DNA of 47,100 nucleotides. Origin: Campylobacterales bacterium (GTDB taxonomy: Bacteria; Campylobacterota; Campylobacteria; Campylobacterales; Nautiliaceae). Positions 1 to 8,943 of this stretch are shown piece after piece. How positions within the stretch are numbered: the first letter of the stretch is position 1; each line of letters opens with the position of its first letter. The notes under the pieces are model-generated. The model ran no database searches. It was not told the DNA's origin and was given only the letters and a program-made list of their open reading frames with translations. Location of the stretch: contig JALUWM010000092.1 in NCBI GenBank assembly GCA_027019465.1, forward strand, positions 1 to 47,100, read 5' to 3'. The position numbers were made by a program, and so were the translations under genes.

Positions 1-58
1 CAGGGCTAACATTTAGTTGTTCTACTATTACTTCTTTTACTTCATCAAATAATGCCAT
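1..58 (-). CDS. acpP: Acyl carrier protein, N-terminal part (cut by window edge)
   Basis: The first 19 codons read MALFDEVKEVIVEQLNVSP on the minus strand, then the window ends. This is the usual start of acyl carrier protein, which carries growing fatty acyl chains on a phosphopantetheine arm; the modified serine lies beyond the window. A GGAG ribosome site sits just upstream of the ATG. It lies 94 bases downstream of fabG on the same strand, the common fatty acid synthesis order, so identity is fairly sure despite the short piece. Confidence 0.85.
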   Translation of the reverse strand, partial: MALFDEVKEVIVEQLNVSP

Positions 59-152
59 TATTTGCTCCTTTAATTTTTTTATTTCAGTATTTTAACATAA
101 AATTTATTTAATTTACAAATTTTATCTCTTTTCCCTTTTTATTCTATTTTTA

Positions 153-896
153 TCACATATACATTCCGCCATTAACTTTTAGCGTTTCTCCTGTAATATA
201 GCCAGCCTCATCACTTAAAAGAAATGCTACAGCATTTGCAACTTCTTTTGGATTTGCAAGTCTTTTTAAAGGAATTTTATTTAAAATCTCACTTTTTACT
301 TTCTCAGGCAGATTTTTTGTCATATCCGTATCAATAAATCCAGGAGTCACATTGTTAAATCTGATATTTCTAGGAGCACCTTCTAGGGCAAATGTTTTTG
401 TCATTGCAATTACCCCGCCTTTACTTGCCACATAATTAGCCTGTCCTACATTTCCACTCTCGGCCACCACACTTGCGACATTTACAACAGCTCCAAATCT
501 TTTTTTGCCCATTACTTTTAAAGCTTCCCTGCATCCTACAAAAGTAGAAACTAAATTTGCATCAATTACCTTTTTAAAATCCTCAACACTCATTCTCATA
601 GCAAGTTTATCATTTGTAATTCCCGCATTATTAACTAAATAACTAAGCTCCCCATCATTATCAATAATTGTTTTAATTGCTTCAATAAAAGCTTTTTCAT
701 CGCTTACATCAAATCCTATTACAGCAGCATTTCCGCCATTACTCTCTATTTCTTCTTTTAATTTATCCGCCATCTGGACATTGCTTCTATAATTTATCCA
801 AACTTTAAGACCATATCCCGCCAAAACTTTTGCAATCTCAGCTCCAATTCCTCTACTAGCTCCCGTAATAAGCGCATTTTTACCGCTAAATGTCAT
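153..896 (-). CDS. fabG: 3-oxoacyl-[acyl-carrier-protein] reductase FabG
   Basis: Short-chain dehydrogenase of 247 residues, the usual FabG length. It reduces 3-oxoacyl-ACP with NADPH in fatty acid elongation. The start shows the TGASRGIG cofactor loop, then NNAG near residue 85, the catalytic Ser in VASVV, and the YVASK Tyr/Lys pair. The C-terminus ends GGMYM as in many FabG proteins. The ATG at 896 is chosen over the longer frame because AAAGGAGAAATT stands directly before it. It precedes acpP on the same strand and diverges from mraY. Confidence 0.95.
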   Translation of the reverse strand: MTFSGKNALITGASRGIGAEIAKVLAGYGLKVWINYRSNVQMADKLKEEIESNGGNAAVIGFDVSDEKAFIEAIKTIIDNDGELSYLVNNAGITNDKLAMRMSVEDFKKVIDANLVSTFVGCREALKVMGKKRFGAVVNVASVVAESGNVGQANYVASKGGVIAMTKTFALEGAPRNIRFNNVTPGFIDTDMTKNLPEKVKSEILNKIPLKRLANPKEVANAVAFLLSDEAGYITGETLKVNGGMYM

Positions 897-943
897 AATT
901 TCTCCTTTTTTTAGATACAATTTTACCCAAAAAAAGGATATTT

Positions 944-1999
944 ATGTTATATCTTTTATATGAGCATTTTCATATAAATATTTTTCATTATATTTCAGTT
1001 AGAGCAATTATTGCATTTTTTACAGCTTTTATACTTACTTTATGCTCTTTACCTATATTTATAAAATGGGCAAAACAAAAAACCACTCAACCTATTTATG
1101 ATTTAGCTCCCAAAAATCATAAAAACAAAAGTAAAACTCCTAGTATGGGGGGAGTAATATTCATTTTAAGTGCTTTTATAGCTTCTATTTTAAGCGTAAA
1201 ATTTAACTTTTATGTTTTAATCACTTTCATTACAATGTTAGGATTTATGGGAATTGGAATGATAGATGATTTAGGAAAAATTTTAAATAAAAACAATCAA
1301 GCCGGACTTAGCGCCAAAAGTAAATTTTTTTTACAGACAATTTTAGCTTTTTTTATTTCTTTAATTTTATATTTTCACCATTTCGATACATATTTTTATA
1401 TTCCTTTTTACAAACATCCTCTTTTTAATATGGGATTTTTTGCCGTATTTTTTTGGACATTTGTAATTGTAGGAATGAGTAATGCCGTAAACCTTACAGA
1501 CGGACTTGATGGACTTGCCACTATTCCTAGTATATTTTCATTTTTTACCTTAAGTATCTTTTTATATATTTTAGGAAATGCAATTTTTAGCCATTATCTT
1601 TTTTTTCCATTTGAACTTGGAGTTGGAGAAATAGTTATAATAGCCACAGCAATAACAGGCTCACTTCTTGGGTTTTTATGGTATAACGCAAATCCGGCTG
1701 ATATTTTTATGGGAGATAGCGGAAGTTTGACAATAGGTGCTTTAATAGGAGTTTTGGCAATTTTGGCAAAAAGTGAAATTTTACTGTTTTTTATAGGTTT
1801 TGTATTTATTATAGAAACAATATCTGTTATACTTCAGGTAACTTCTTATAAAACAACAGGTAAAAGAATTTTTAAAATGGCACCTATTCATCATCATTTT
1901 GAACAGCTAGGCTGGAAAGAGAATAAAATTACGGTAAGATTCTGGATAATTGCTTTTATTACAAATTTAATTGCAATTTTAAGTATTAAAATAAGATAA
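944..1999 (+). CDS. mraY: Phospho-N-acetylmuramoyl-pentapeptide transferase MraY
   Basis: Integral membrane enzyme of 351 residues that makes lipid I from UDP-MurNAc-pentapeptide and undecaprenyl phosphate. About ten hydrophobic segments are visible. Family motifs include GMIDDLGK, NLTDGLDGLA, PADIFMGDSGSL and APIHHHFEQ, which carry the acidic and histidine residues of the active site. AAAAAGGA lies 7 bases before the ATG. It begins a plus-strand group with sppA and murD. From memory mraY and murD are also adjacent in C. jejuni, near fabG and acpP. Confidence 0.96.
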   Translation: MLYLLYEHFHINIFHYISVRAIIAFFTAFILTLCSLPIFIKWAKQKTTQPIYDLAPKNHKNKSKTPSMGGVIFILSAFIASILSVKFNFYVLITFITMLGFMGIGMIDDLGKILNKNNQAGLSAKSKFFLQTILAFFISLILYFHHFDTYFYIPFYKHPLFNMGFFAVFFWTFVIVGMSNAVNLTDGLDGLATIPSIFSFFTLSIFLYILGNAIFSHYLFFPFELGVGEIVIIATAITGSLLGFLWYNANPADIFMGDSGSLTIGALIGVLAILAKSEILLFFIGFVFIIETISVILQVTSYKTTGKRIFKMAPIHHHFEQLGWKENKITVRFWIIAFITNLIAILSIKIR

Positions 2000-2010
2000 A
2001 AGGAAAAAAT

Positions 2011-2901
2011 ATGGACGAAAAATTAAATGCTGAGCTTAAAATATTCAAATTAAAAGCATTAAAAGAAAAAATTGTATTATTTGGTGTTGCTTTATTAATA
2101 TTAGCTGAACTTGTTTTTTTATTAATGGCTTTTAAAAGCACTTTTATAAAAAAAACAATAAACAAACCATATATTGCTGTAATAAATATTAATAAAACTA
2201 TAACTGTCCCTTATATCAACAATATTATGGCTAAAATGAATAGTTTAAAAAAAGATAAAAACTGCAAGGAATATCTGCTTATTTTCAATACTCCCGGTGG
2301 AAGTCCCAGCGCAAGTGATGAGTTTAACGCATATCTTAAGTATATAAACAAAATAAAAAAAGTAAATGTTTATGTGGAAAGCATGGCTGCAAGCGGAGGA
2401 TATTATATTATTAGTGCAATAAAACCTATTATTGCAAACAAAAATGCAGTTGTAGGAAGTATAGGTGTTATTATGCCTCATTTTGTTCTAAAAAAACTTG
2501 CTGAAAAACTAGGAATTGAAGAAGACACTTTAACAGTCGGAAAATATAAAGAGCCTGTAAGTCTTTTTAAAAAATTTTCACCGGCTGATAAAAAATATCT
2601 CTTATCCCATCTATTGCTTCCAACATACAACAACTTCCTAAAAACAGTTGCAACAGACAGAAACATATCTATCGAAAAACTAAAAAAATATGCAGATGGA
2701 AAAATATATATAGCTTCTATGGTTAAAGGAATTTTGGTTGATAAAATTTCTAATTTAATCACCGTTGAACAAAATTTAAAGAAAAGATATAACAACAATA
2801 TCGTATTTGTAAATATTTCTCTTTATAAAAAATCTTTACCGTTTTTTAACATCAAACTCTCAAGCGATATAGGGCAAGCCCTAAAGGAAATAGTAAAATG
2901 A
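2011..2901 (+). CDS. sppA: Signal peptide peptidase SppA, short form (S49 family)
   Basis: Membrane-anchored serine protease of 296 residues that degrades cleaved signal peptides. One transmembrane segment spans about residues 21-41. The nucleophile is Ser128 in MAASGGYY and the likely general base is Lys180 in VGKYKEP. The length matches the single-domain SppA type, not the doubled E. coli form. The gene starts 11 bases after mraY behind AAAAGGAA and overlaps murD by 4 bases, so it is co-translated inside a cell wall operon, an unusual place for it. Confidence 0.92.
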   Translation: MDEKLNAELKIFKLKALKEKIVLFGVALLILAELVFLLMAFKSTFIKKTINKPYIAVININKTITVPYINNIMAKMNSLKKDKNCKEYLLIFNTPGGSPSASDEFNAYLKYINKIKKVNVYVESMAASGGYYIISAIKPIIANKNAVVGSIGVIMPHFVLKKLAEKLGIEEDTLTVGKYKEPVSLFKKFSPADKKYLLSHLLLPTYNNFLKTVATDRNISIEKLKKYADGKIYIASMVKGILVDKISNLITVEQNLKKRYNNNIVFVNISLYKKSLPFFNIKLSSDIGQALKEIVK

Positions 2902-4064
2902 AATCTCTTTTTGGATATGGAATTACTACAAAAGAAATAGCAAAAAGCGGAGGATGGCATATTTATGATGATACTTTCAAAGAGATAAGCTTTGATAAAT
3001 ACGGCAATAAACTTTTGCCCTCAAATCTTTTTGATGAAAACAAATCAAAACTTGAAATAACATCACCCGGAATTCCCCCGAATAATTCCTTAATAAAAAA
3101 ATCCAAAAATTTAATAAGTGAGCTTGATTTTTATTATAATCCTGATATTTTTCAAATATGGATAACAGGCACAAATGGAAAGACCACAACAACTCAAATG
3201 ATTAATTTTTTACTTGAAAACAGCCAAATGGGAGGTAATATCGGTATTCCTCTTGGAAAACTTAATAAAAACAAAAAATGGGTTATTGAAGTCAGTTCTT
3301 TTCAGCTTTTTTATACCAAAAAAGCAAAACCTGATATTTTTATTATTTTGCCTTTAAATGAAGACCATATCTCATGGCACGGAAGTTTTGAAGAATACAA
3401 AAAAGCAAAACTCTCCCCTCTTAAAAGAATGTCAAAAAGAGATATTGTAATAATGCCAAAAAAGCTTAATACCAAAACAGATGCTTTTAAAGTTCTTTAT
3501 GAAAATGAAAAAGATTTAATAAATTATTTTAATATAAAAACAAAAGAATTTGAAATTCCGTTTTTGCTTGATGAATTACTGGCAAAAGCTGTTTATAAAA
3601 TACTCTATTTCAAAGAAAAAAATCTAAAAAACTTTAATATTGACCCTCATAAACTGGAAAAAATTGTAGATTCTAAAAATAGAACCTGGATAAATGACTC
3701 TAAAGCTACAAATATAGATGCCACACTTAACGCCCTAAAAAGATATAAAAATAAAAAAATTCATCTTATTATAGGCGGAGATGAAAAAGGGCAAAATTTT
3801 GAAGATTTATTTAAATTTATAAGTAAATCAAATATTGCTATTTATATTATTGGTGAAGATAGAGAAAAATTTATAAATCTAGCTAAAAAATATTCTATTC
3901 CTTTTTTTGATATGCATACTCTTGATAATGCTGTCAAAAAAATTGATAAAAATTTAAAAAATGATGAAATAGCTATGCTTAGCCCATCTTGTGCCAGTTT
4001 AGACCAGTTTAAAAATTACAAAAAAAGAGGAGAAGAGTTTAAAAAATGTATAAAATCATTATAA
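2898..4064 (+). CDS. murD: UDP-N-acetylmuramoyl-L-alanine--D-glutamate ligase MurD
   Basis: Cytoplasmic Mur ligase that adds D-glutamate to UDP-MurNAc-Ala. The ATP loop TGTNGKTTT is at residues 90-98. WINDSKATN and LSPSCASLDQF are MurD-type motifs in the central and C-terminal domains. At 388 residues it is shorter than the roughly 440 of E. coli; the N-terminal UDP-binding domain looks trimmed, but all ligase motifs remain, so it is not taken as broken. It overlaps sppA by 4 bases and the next gene by 19 bases. Confidence 0.94.
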   Translation: MKSLFGYGITTKEIAKSGGWHIYDDTFKEISFDKYGNKLLPSNLFDENKSKLEITSPGIPPNNSLIKKSKNLISELDFYYNPDIFQIWITGTNGKTTTTQMINFLLENSQMGGNIGIPLGKLNKNKKWVIEVSSFQLFYTKKAKPDIFIILPLNEDHISWHGSFEEYKKAKLSPLKRMSKRDIVIMPKKLNTKTDAFKVLYENEKDLINYFNIKTKEFEIPFLLDELLAKAVYKILYFKEKNLKNFNIDPHKLEKIVDSKNRTWINDSKATNIDATLNALKRYKNKKIHLIIGGDEKGQNFEDLFKFISKSNIAIYIIGEDREKFINLAKKYSIPFFDMHTLDNAVKKIDKNLKNDEIAMLSPSCASLDQFKNYKKRGEEFKKCIKSL

Positions 4065-4969
4065 CTTCAATAGCTGTTATATTTTTTTTAGGATGTGCCC
4101 CAAAAATAAATCTAAATGAATATCATCCCATAATTGCCCCAAAAGCGGCCATACTTCCGACTAAAAGAGATATAAATAATAAACCATATATTATAATTTT
4201 TACCAAAAACAGAAATTTTTATGAAGAAAAAGCTAAAGAAGATTTAGCTAATTTATTAATTAATTCCAAATATATAAATATATTAACAAGAAAATCAAAT
4301 ATTATAAACGAAATCAAACTTGCCGAAAATGCAAAAGCAACAAACAGCGACTTAAATCAGGCTAATTTTATAATCATTGAAGATATAACCCCAAAAACAT
4401 ATAATGAAAAATACATTCCTCCTAAATATTACAAAGATAAAAAAGGACATACATATAAAATTCCAGGTTACTATTTATACAAATCCTGCAGCAACGGATA
4501 TATAAATATATATAATGTATTGCCATACCAACTCTTAAAATCCATATATACAACAGGTTGTTTTTCTACAACAACTTCACACTATCAGCATATTAAAAAC
4601 TATGTGATTCTTAACGGAATCTCACAAAGCATAGATAATGCCAAATACCAATTATATAAATTTTTTACACCAAAAGGATATATCTTTGAAATAAGAAAAA
4701 AAGATAATAATATCATACTTCACACCACTCTTGGCAGAAAAAACGGTGCAAAAAAGTATGAAAAAGTAGATATATATACAAAAAAAATAATAAATATGCC
4801 TTTTAGTAATAAAAAAATTATTGAAAATATAAAAATCGGTAATGGAATTATCAGTAATATTGTAAACAAAAATGATTGCTGGGTTATTGTGAAAAAAACA
4901 ATTCAACCAATAAAAATAGGAGATTATATAAAAATGAATTATAAATTCAGTTTTTGGAATATCTTTTAA
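4046..4969 (+). CDS. Lipoprotein with CsgG-like and FlgT-C-like regions
   Basis: A 307-residue protein with a lipoprotein signal, MYKIIITSIAVIFFLGC, so Cys17 is the likely lipidated residue. Residues about 65-110 look like the CsgG family core (a domain that binds or scores the environment of an outer membrane partner), and the last 90 residues resemble the C-terminal domain of flagellar FlgT, ending IKIGDYIKMNY. These are remote, by-eye similarities. It begins inside the end of murD and its TAA overlaps the next ATG, so it is translated together with the LPP20-like gene. A flagellar outer membrane role is possible but unproven. Confidence 0.55.
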   Translation: MYKIIITSIAVIFFLGCAPKINLNEYHPIIAPKAAILPTKRDINNKPYIIIFTKNRNFYEEKAKEDLANLLINSKYINILTRKSNIINEIKLAENAKATNSDLNQANFIIIEDITPKTYNEKYIPPKYYKDKKGHTYKIPGYYLYKSCSNGYINIYNVLPYQLLKSIYTTGCFSTTTSHYQHIKNYVILNGISQSIDNAKYQLYKFFTPKGYIFEIRKKDNNIILHTTLGRKNGAKKYEKVDIYTKKIINMPFSNKKIIENIKIGNGIISNIVNKNDCWVIVKKTIQPIKIGDYIKMNYKFSFWNIF

Positions 4970-5850
4970 TGAGAAAACTAATTTTTCTTTTACCCTCAAT
5001 CCTTTTATTTATAGCCTGTTCATCTCCAAATCCTCCACAATGGTATAATAAAATCTATAATGACAATAATAACATTATTTATGCCACAGGAGTCGGAAAA
5101 ACAAAACAAGAAGCTATAAATAATGCTTTGGCAAATGCAAGTGCCAAAATTTCAGTAATTGTAAAATCTATGTATAAATCTCTTAAATACCAATACAAAG
5201 GGAATGATACAACAAGCTACTCAAATAATTCTATTTTTAATATTGAAACAAAAACAAATCCGATTGAATTTAGTCAATACAAAATCTTAAAACTGCAAAA
5301 AAAAGAGAATTATTATATCCTAATCCAAATAAACAGAATAGAAAATGCAAAATATATATGTAATAATATAAATTATCCTGATATTGATAAAACCTCTTTG
5401 AATATATTTTTAAATTATAAAAAAATTATTTTTCTATTAAATCAAAAAATTAAAAAATTAAAAAACATCAATGCACTTTACCCTTTGTGTAAAAACAAAC
5501 TAACTCAAATCATCAACCTAAAAAAAGAAATTATAAAAAAATTCAATAATTTAAGCGTTTTTATTGTTTCTAATAATAAAAATATAAAAAACATAATGGA
5601 AGATATTTTAAATATTCAAACTTCTAAAAATGGAAATATAAAAATTTTTATTCATCAAAATACAAAATATAAACAAATAGGAAATTATAAAATAACAACA
5701 ATTTATTTGAATTTAAAAATAAAAGCCGATAACCATTCTAAAAATTATTCTCTAATATGTGCCGCCTCTTCCATTCAGGATTTCAATACAGCTAAAGAAC
5801 TGGCTTACCAGGAATGTAAAGGGAAATTAAAAAATCTTTTTAATAATTAA
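4969..5850 (+). CDS. LPP20-family lipoprotein
   Basis: Lipoprotein of 293 residues with lipobox FIAC at Cys17. The following PQWYNKIY and ATGVGKTKQEAINNAL segments are typical of LPP20/FlgP proteins, which form outer membrane or flagellar basal structures in Campylobacterota and Vibrio. The rest is lysine- and asparagine-rich and is not recognised. The ATG at 4969 overlaps the stop of the previous gene (TAATG), and it gives a proper signal peptide, so it is preferred to an upstream in-frame ATG at 4954. Confidence 0.65.
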   Translation: MRKLIFLLPSILLFIACSSPNPPQWYNKIYNDNNNIIYATGVGKTKQEAINNALANASAKISVIVKSMYKSLKYQYKGNDTTSYSNNSIFNIETKTNPIEFSQYKILKLQKKENYYILIQINRIENAKYICNNINYPDIDKTSLNIFLNYKKIIFLLNQKIKKLKNINALYPLCKNKLTQIINLKKEIIKKFNNLSVFIVSNNKNIKNIMEDILNIQTSKNGNIKIFIHQNTKYKQIGNYKITTIYLNLKIKADNHSKNYSLICAASSIQDFNTAKELAYQECKGKLKNLFNN

Positions 5851-5885
5851 AGCTAAATTTTAAGTTTTATTTAAGTTTAATTCAT

Positions 5886-5891
5886 TATAAT
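5886..5891 (+). promoter_or_regulatory. -10 box of the tRNA-Phe promoter
   Basis: TATAAT lies 13 bases before the mature tRNA 5' end and follows a T-rich stretch, in the style of Campylobacterota sigma-70 promoters. No -35 box is evident. Confidence 0.55.
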
Positions 5892-5903
5892 TTCAACCTA
5901 CCA

Positions 5904-5979
5904 GCCCCGGTAGCTCAGTCGGTAGAGCAAAGGACTGAAAATCCTTGTGTCGGCGGTTCGATTCCGTCCCTGGGCACCA
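5904..5979 (+). tRNA. tRNA-Phe (GAA)
   Basis: A 76-base cloverleaf with encoded CCA. The anticodon arm AAGGA-CTGAAAA-TCCTT carries GAA, decoding Phe. The D arm is GCTC/GAGC and the T arm GGCGG-TTCGATT-CCGTC. The acceptor stem GCCCCGG/CCTGGGC has one C-U mismatch at the fifth pair (5:68), where the common Campylobacterota sequence has a proper pair. The 3' end is directly followed by the stop codon of the opposing gene, leaving no space for a terminator. Confidence 0.96.
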
Positions 5980-8118
5980 CTAAAACGGCAAAAATTTCTT
6001 AATCTTGTTTTTCAATATACTTTTTTGTTTAGATTTTATAATATCTTTTAATTCTTTATTGATTAATTTCTTAATATCTTCAAAAGAATTTAAATCTTTT
6101 AATTTCAAATTGACATCATTTAATTTCATACCTTTTAATGAGTTGTTTACTTTTTCATCTAAAAGTTTCTGGGCTTTTTTGATATTTTTATTTATTAAAT
6201 TATTAACTCTATTTTTTATAATTTTGGAAAAGTATTTATTCAGATCGGAACTAATTTTAATTTTAGGAGAATCAATTTTACCTTTTAAAGCAATTAAAAT
6301 TTTAAAATGTTTTATAGAATTTAATTCATTTAAAATTTTTATGCTTTTTTTAGGAATAAAATGAGGTTTATAAAAATAAACAAAAATTTTTGAATTAATA
6401 TTCTTATCTGCAATCACACCGTTTATTTTGATATTAGCCAAAGCTTTTAAACTAAATAAATTCAAATCCAATTTTTTAATATCCACTCTATTGCCATAAC
6501 CTGAAAACTGAATATTTTTTAAATAATTCACATCTACACCCACATCAAAAAATTTACTTTTCCCGGTAATTTTAATAAAAGCCCTTTTATTTAGCAAAGG
6601 TTGATTATCAGAAATGTTACGTGCTTTTATATTCCATTTTGCAATAGAAGTTTCAACTTCACCCAAAGATTTAACCAGCACAAAATCAGGATAATTTGTT
6701 TTATCTTTAAATTTAATATAAATACCTTTTGCCCTTACATATTCATTTTCTTTTTTATTTGAAGAATGAATATAAGGTTTTACTTTTTCGTAAATTAAAG
6801 AAGCTGTTTTTATATATTTACTGATTTTCGGTTTCAACATAGTTTCAGCAAAATTTAAATACTCTTTATTTTTTATCATTTTATATTTTGATTTTATATT
6901 GTTTGTATCTTCATTAAGAACAATTTTTAAATTTTTCAAATCTTTTTCTATTAATCTTTTATCATTACTTAATAAATTTTTATTCTGTTTTATTTTTTTA
7001 AGCAGATTATTTGTCTCTTTTTTAATAGAATTAATATCACCTTCCAGTTTTTGAAAATCATTAAGAGAACTTATTTTAACACTTTTTAAAGAAGTTATTT
7101 TTGATTTTAAATTATCAAACTCGGCTTTATATTTTTTTATATCTACTTTTTTTAAATCTTTATATACTTTTTTGTAATCGGTTTTTAGTTTTTCTATTGC
7201 CTTAAGTGACTTTAACTGCTGTTTTGCCAAAAATTCATCCGCAGACGGTAATTTGATATTTAAATTAAAACCGCTTTTATTTTTTGGTTTATTTGAATTT
7301 GAAGAACTTCTTTTAATCAAATTAAAAATATTTTTATCTGTTTTGGCAATAAATGTTAAATCATCTATTTTATATTTTCTCCATACAATTTTTCCCCAGT
7401 CAAATTTGGTATAAACTTTTTTAAATAAAATATCCCCTATTTGCATATTTTCTATATTTACAGATAAGTTTTTAATGCTTGTATCCACTTTCTCAATAGC
7501 AACTTTTTTATGAAGTATATGAGACAGACCAAATTCTAAAGAATATTTAACAATCGGGTCAAGCAAAAACATAAAAAACAAAATAATCCCCGCTGCTAAA
7601 ATACCTATAAATCCGACTCCTGCTATTCTTATTATTCCATTTTTTTCATTAGGAACAAGCCAAGAGAGATATTTTTTTGTTTTAAGCTTTTCAAAAACTT
7701 TGGTTCTATATAATTTAATGGATTTATCCAAAACAAAATATAAAATAATTCCAAAAACAATTCCCAACACCAAACTACCCATTACAATAGTATTATTAAA
7801 TCCACTCCATCTAAAAAAAGGAATATTATAAAAAAATGTCCATAAAGGTTTCAAGAAAGAAAGATTTAATAAAAAAGCCCCCGTTTTATTAAAAACAGAA
7901 TCAAGAAAATATCCTATAACTTCAAAAAAGGAAAAAGATGCCAAAAAAAGACCAATAGGAATTCTAAATACCAAAACAGTAATAAAAATCAAAATAGTAA
8001 AGAAATTAACAAAAGGTAAAAAACCTGCCATAAGACCTAAAACAACAGCTAAAATCATCATTTTAGTAGATGTTGCTGAGTTTAATTCTTTTAAAAATTT
8101 AAATATAAAATGCCCCAT
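5980..8118 (-). CDS. Large membrane protein, apparent TIGR03546-TIGR03545 fusion
   Basis: A 712-residue protein. Residues about 1-160 hold several membrane segments and a short soluble loop, like the small membrane family TIGR03546. After a further membrane segment near 165-190 comes a long lysine-rich, coiled-coil-prone region (about 270-420) and a C-terminal part, like TIGR03545. From memory the two families are usually separate neighbouring genes of about 155 and 555 residues, and their sum fits this length. Function is unknown; the C-terminal region may be AsmA-like and face the periplasm. Its stop touches the tRNA-Phe gene. Confidence 0.6.
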   Translation of the reverse strand: MGHFIFKFLKELNSATSTKMMILAVVLGLMAGFLPFVNFFTILIFITVLVFRIPIGLFLASFSFFEVIGYFLDSVFNKTGAFLLNLSFLKPLWTFFYNIPFFRWSGFNNTIVMGSLVLGIVFGIILYFVLDKSIKLYRTKVFEKLKTKKYLSWLVPNEKNGIIRIAGVGFIGILAAGIILFFMFLLDPIVKYSLEFGLSHILHKKVAIEKVDTSIKNLSVNIENMQIGDILFKKVYTKFDWGKIVWRKYKIDDLTFIAKTDKNIFNLIKRSSSNSNKPKNKSGFNLNIKLPSADEFLAKQQLKSLKAIEKLKTDYKKVYKDLKKVDIKKYKAEFDNLKSKITSLKSVKISSLNDFQKLEGDINSIKKETNNLLKKIKQNKNLLSNDKRLIEKDLKNLKIVLNEDTNNIKSKYKMIKNKEYLNFAETMLKPKISKYIKTASLIYEKVKPYIHSSNKKENEYVRAKGIYIKFKDKTNYPDFVLVKSLGEVETSIAKWNIKARNISDNQPLLNKRAFIKITGKSKFFDVGVDVNYLKNIQFSGYGNRVDIKKLDLNLFSLKALANIKINGVIADKNINSKIFVYFYKPHFIPKKSIKILNELNSIKHFKILIALKGKIDSPKIKISSDLNKYFSKIIKNRVNNLINKNIKKAQKLLDEKVNNSLKGMKLNDVNLKLKDLNSFEDIKKLINKELKDIIKSKQKSILKNKIKKFLPF

Positions 8119-8142
8119 TTAATTCCTTTAATATTCAATTGA

Positions 8143-8152
8143 TATAATTATA
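8143..8152. promoter_or_regulatory. Overlapping divergent -10 boxes
   Basis: The palindromic TATAATTATA gives TATAAT on both strands between the divergent membrane protein gene and phosphoribosyltransferase gene. Both starts are within 35 bases. Two polymerases could not occupy both boxes at once, so the two genes may compete for transcription. Confidence 0.5.
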
Positions 8153-8167
8153 CCTAAAAGGATAAAA

Positions 8168-8590
8168 ATGAGAGATTATACTTATAATGATTTTCAAAAT
8201 GATTTAAATAAATTAAATATTCCCAAATCTGATGCTATTGTAGCTATTGCTAGAGGAGGTTTGTCACTTGCACATAATTTAGCAGAAATTTTTAATATAA
8301 GAAATGTTTTTACAATAAATGCTGTATCTTATGAAAAAGAACAAAAAAAAGAAAATATAAATGTTTTCAATATTCCAAATTTAGAAAAATTTAAAAATAT
8401 ATTAATTGTTGATGATATCAGCGACAGTGGAGATACTTTTATTGAAGTTTTAAAAATTTTAAAACAAAAATATCCTGATGTAAATTTTAAAACATTATCA
8501 ATTTTTTATAAACCAACTTCAAAATTCAAACCTGATTTTTATTTTCATGAGACAAAAGAATGGATAAAATTTTTTTGGGAAAGATATTAA
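8168..8590 (+). CDS. Phosphoribosyltransferase family protein
   Basis: A 140-residue type I phosphoribosyltransferase. The PRPP-binding motif ILIVDDISDSGDTF is at about residues 78-91, and the IARGG loop near residue 27 binds pyrophosphate. Proteins of this size act on hypoxanthine, xanthine or guanine in purine salvage; the substrate cannot be decided from sequence alone. AAAAGGATAAAA precedes the ATG. It ends 4 bases inside the convergent DUF309 gene. Confidence 0.8.
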   Translation: MRDYTYNDFQNDLNKLNIPKSDAIVAIARGGLSLAHNLAEIFNIRNVFTINAVSYEKEQKKENINVFNIPNLEKFKNILIVDDISDSGDTFIEVLKILKQKYPDVNFKTLSIFYKPTSKFKPDFYFHETKEWIKFFWERY

Positions 8591-8871
8591 GAAGGCTTTT
8601 TTGAATCCAAAAAATCCATAATTTCAATAAACTTTTTTTCTTTTTTATAAAGAAATTTATATTTCTCATATGTCGCCCAGACTTTTTTATAATTTTTTCT
8701 TCCTCGTTTTTTAAGCTCCAATGCAACAGCTGCATTTATAAAGCCTCTATATACATTTTTATAAGGATTAGAAGTTTTTCTTATTGTATGCCAATATTCT
8801 TCCAAAACCTCATGAGCTTCGTAAAATTTGCCATTATTTATTAATTGTTTAAAAATTTTAAAAAGAGACAA
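8587..8871 (-). CDS. DUF309 domain protein
   Basis: A 94-residue protein with the DUF309 signature: FYEAHEVLEEYWH near residue 17 and FINAAVALELKKRG near 45. The conserved His and Glu residues suggest a metal-binding helical bundle, but no function is established. The start is a TTG, supported by AAAAAGGA seven bases upstream. It lies between the convergent phosphoribosyltransferase and the upstream DUF6701 gene on the same strand. Confidence 0.8.
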   Translation of the reverse strand: MSLFKIFKQLINNGKFYEAHEVLEEYWHTIRKTSNPYKNVYRGFINAAVALELKKRGRKNYKKVWATYEKYKFLYKKEKKFIEIMDFLDSKKPS

Positions 8872-8896
8872 AATAAATCCTTTTTATCCCATTATA

Positions 8897-8943
8897 AAGA
8901 AAAGAAAGAAAAAGTCAAGATTACCAGTTAAGCTTTTTGACTT
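8897..8943 (-). terminator. Possible terminator of the DUF6701 gene
   Basis: On the minus strand AAGTCAA and TTGACTT (8912-8918 and 8937-8943) form a perfect 7-pair stem over an 18-base loop that contains the stop codon, followed by a pyrimidine-rich run. The stem is weak for a thermophile, so this is tentative. Confidence 0.35.

Noticed and set aside
2898-4064. Truncated murD pseudogene
   Set aside because: It is short, but the ATP loop and both ligase motifs are intact and it is tightly packed in an operon.
5904-5979. tRNA as an integration site for a genomic island
   Set aside because: No integrase, no direct repeat of the tRNA end, and ordinary genes on both sides.
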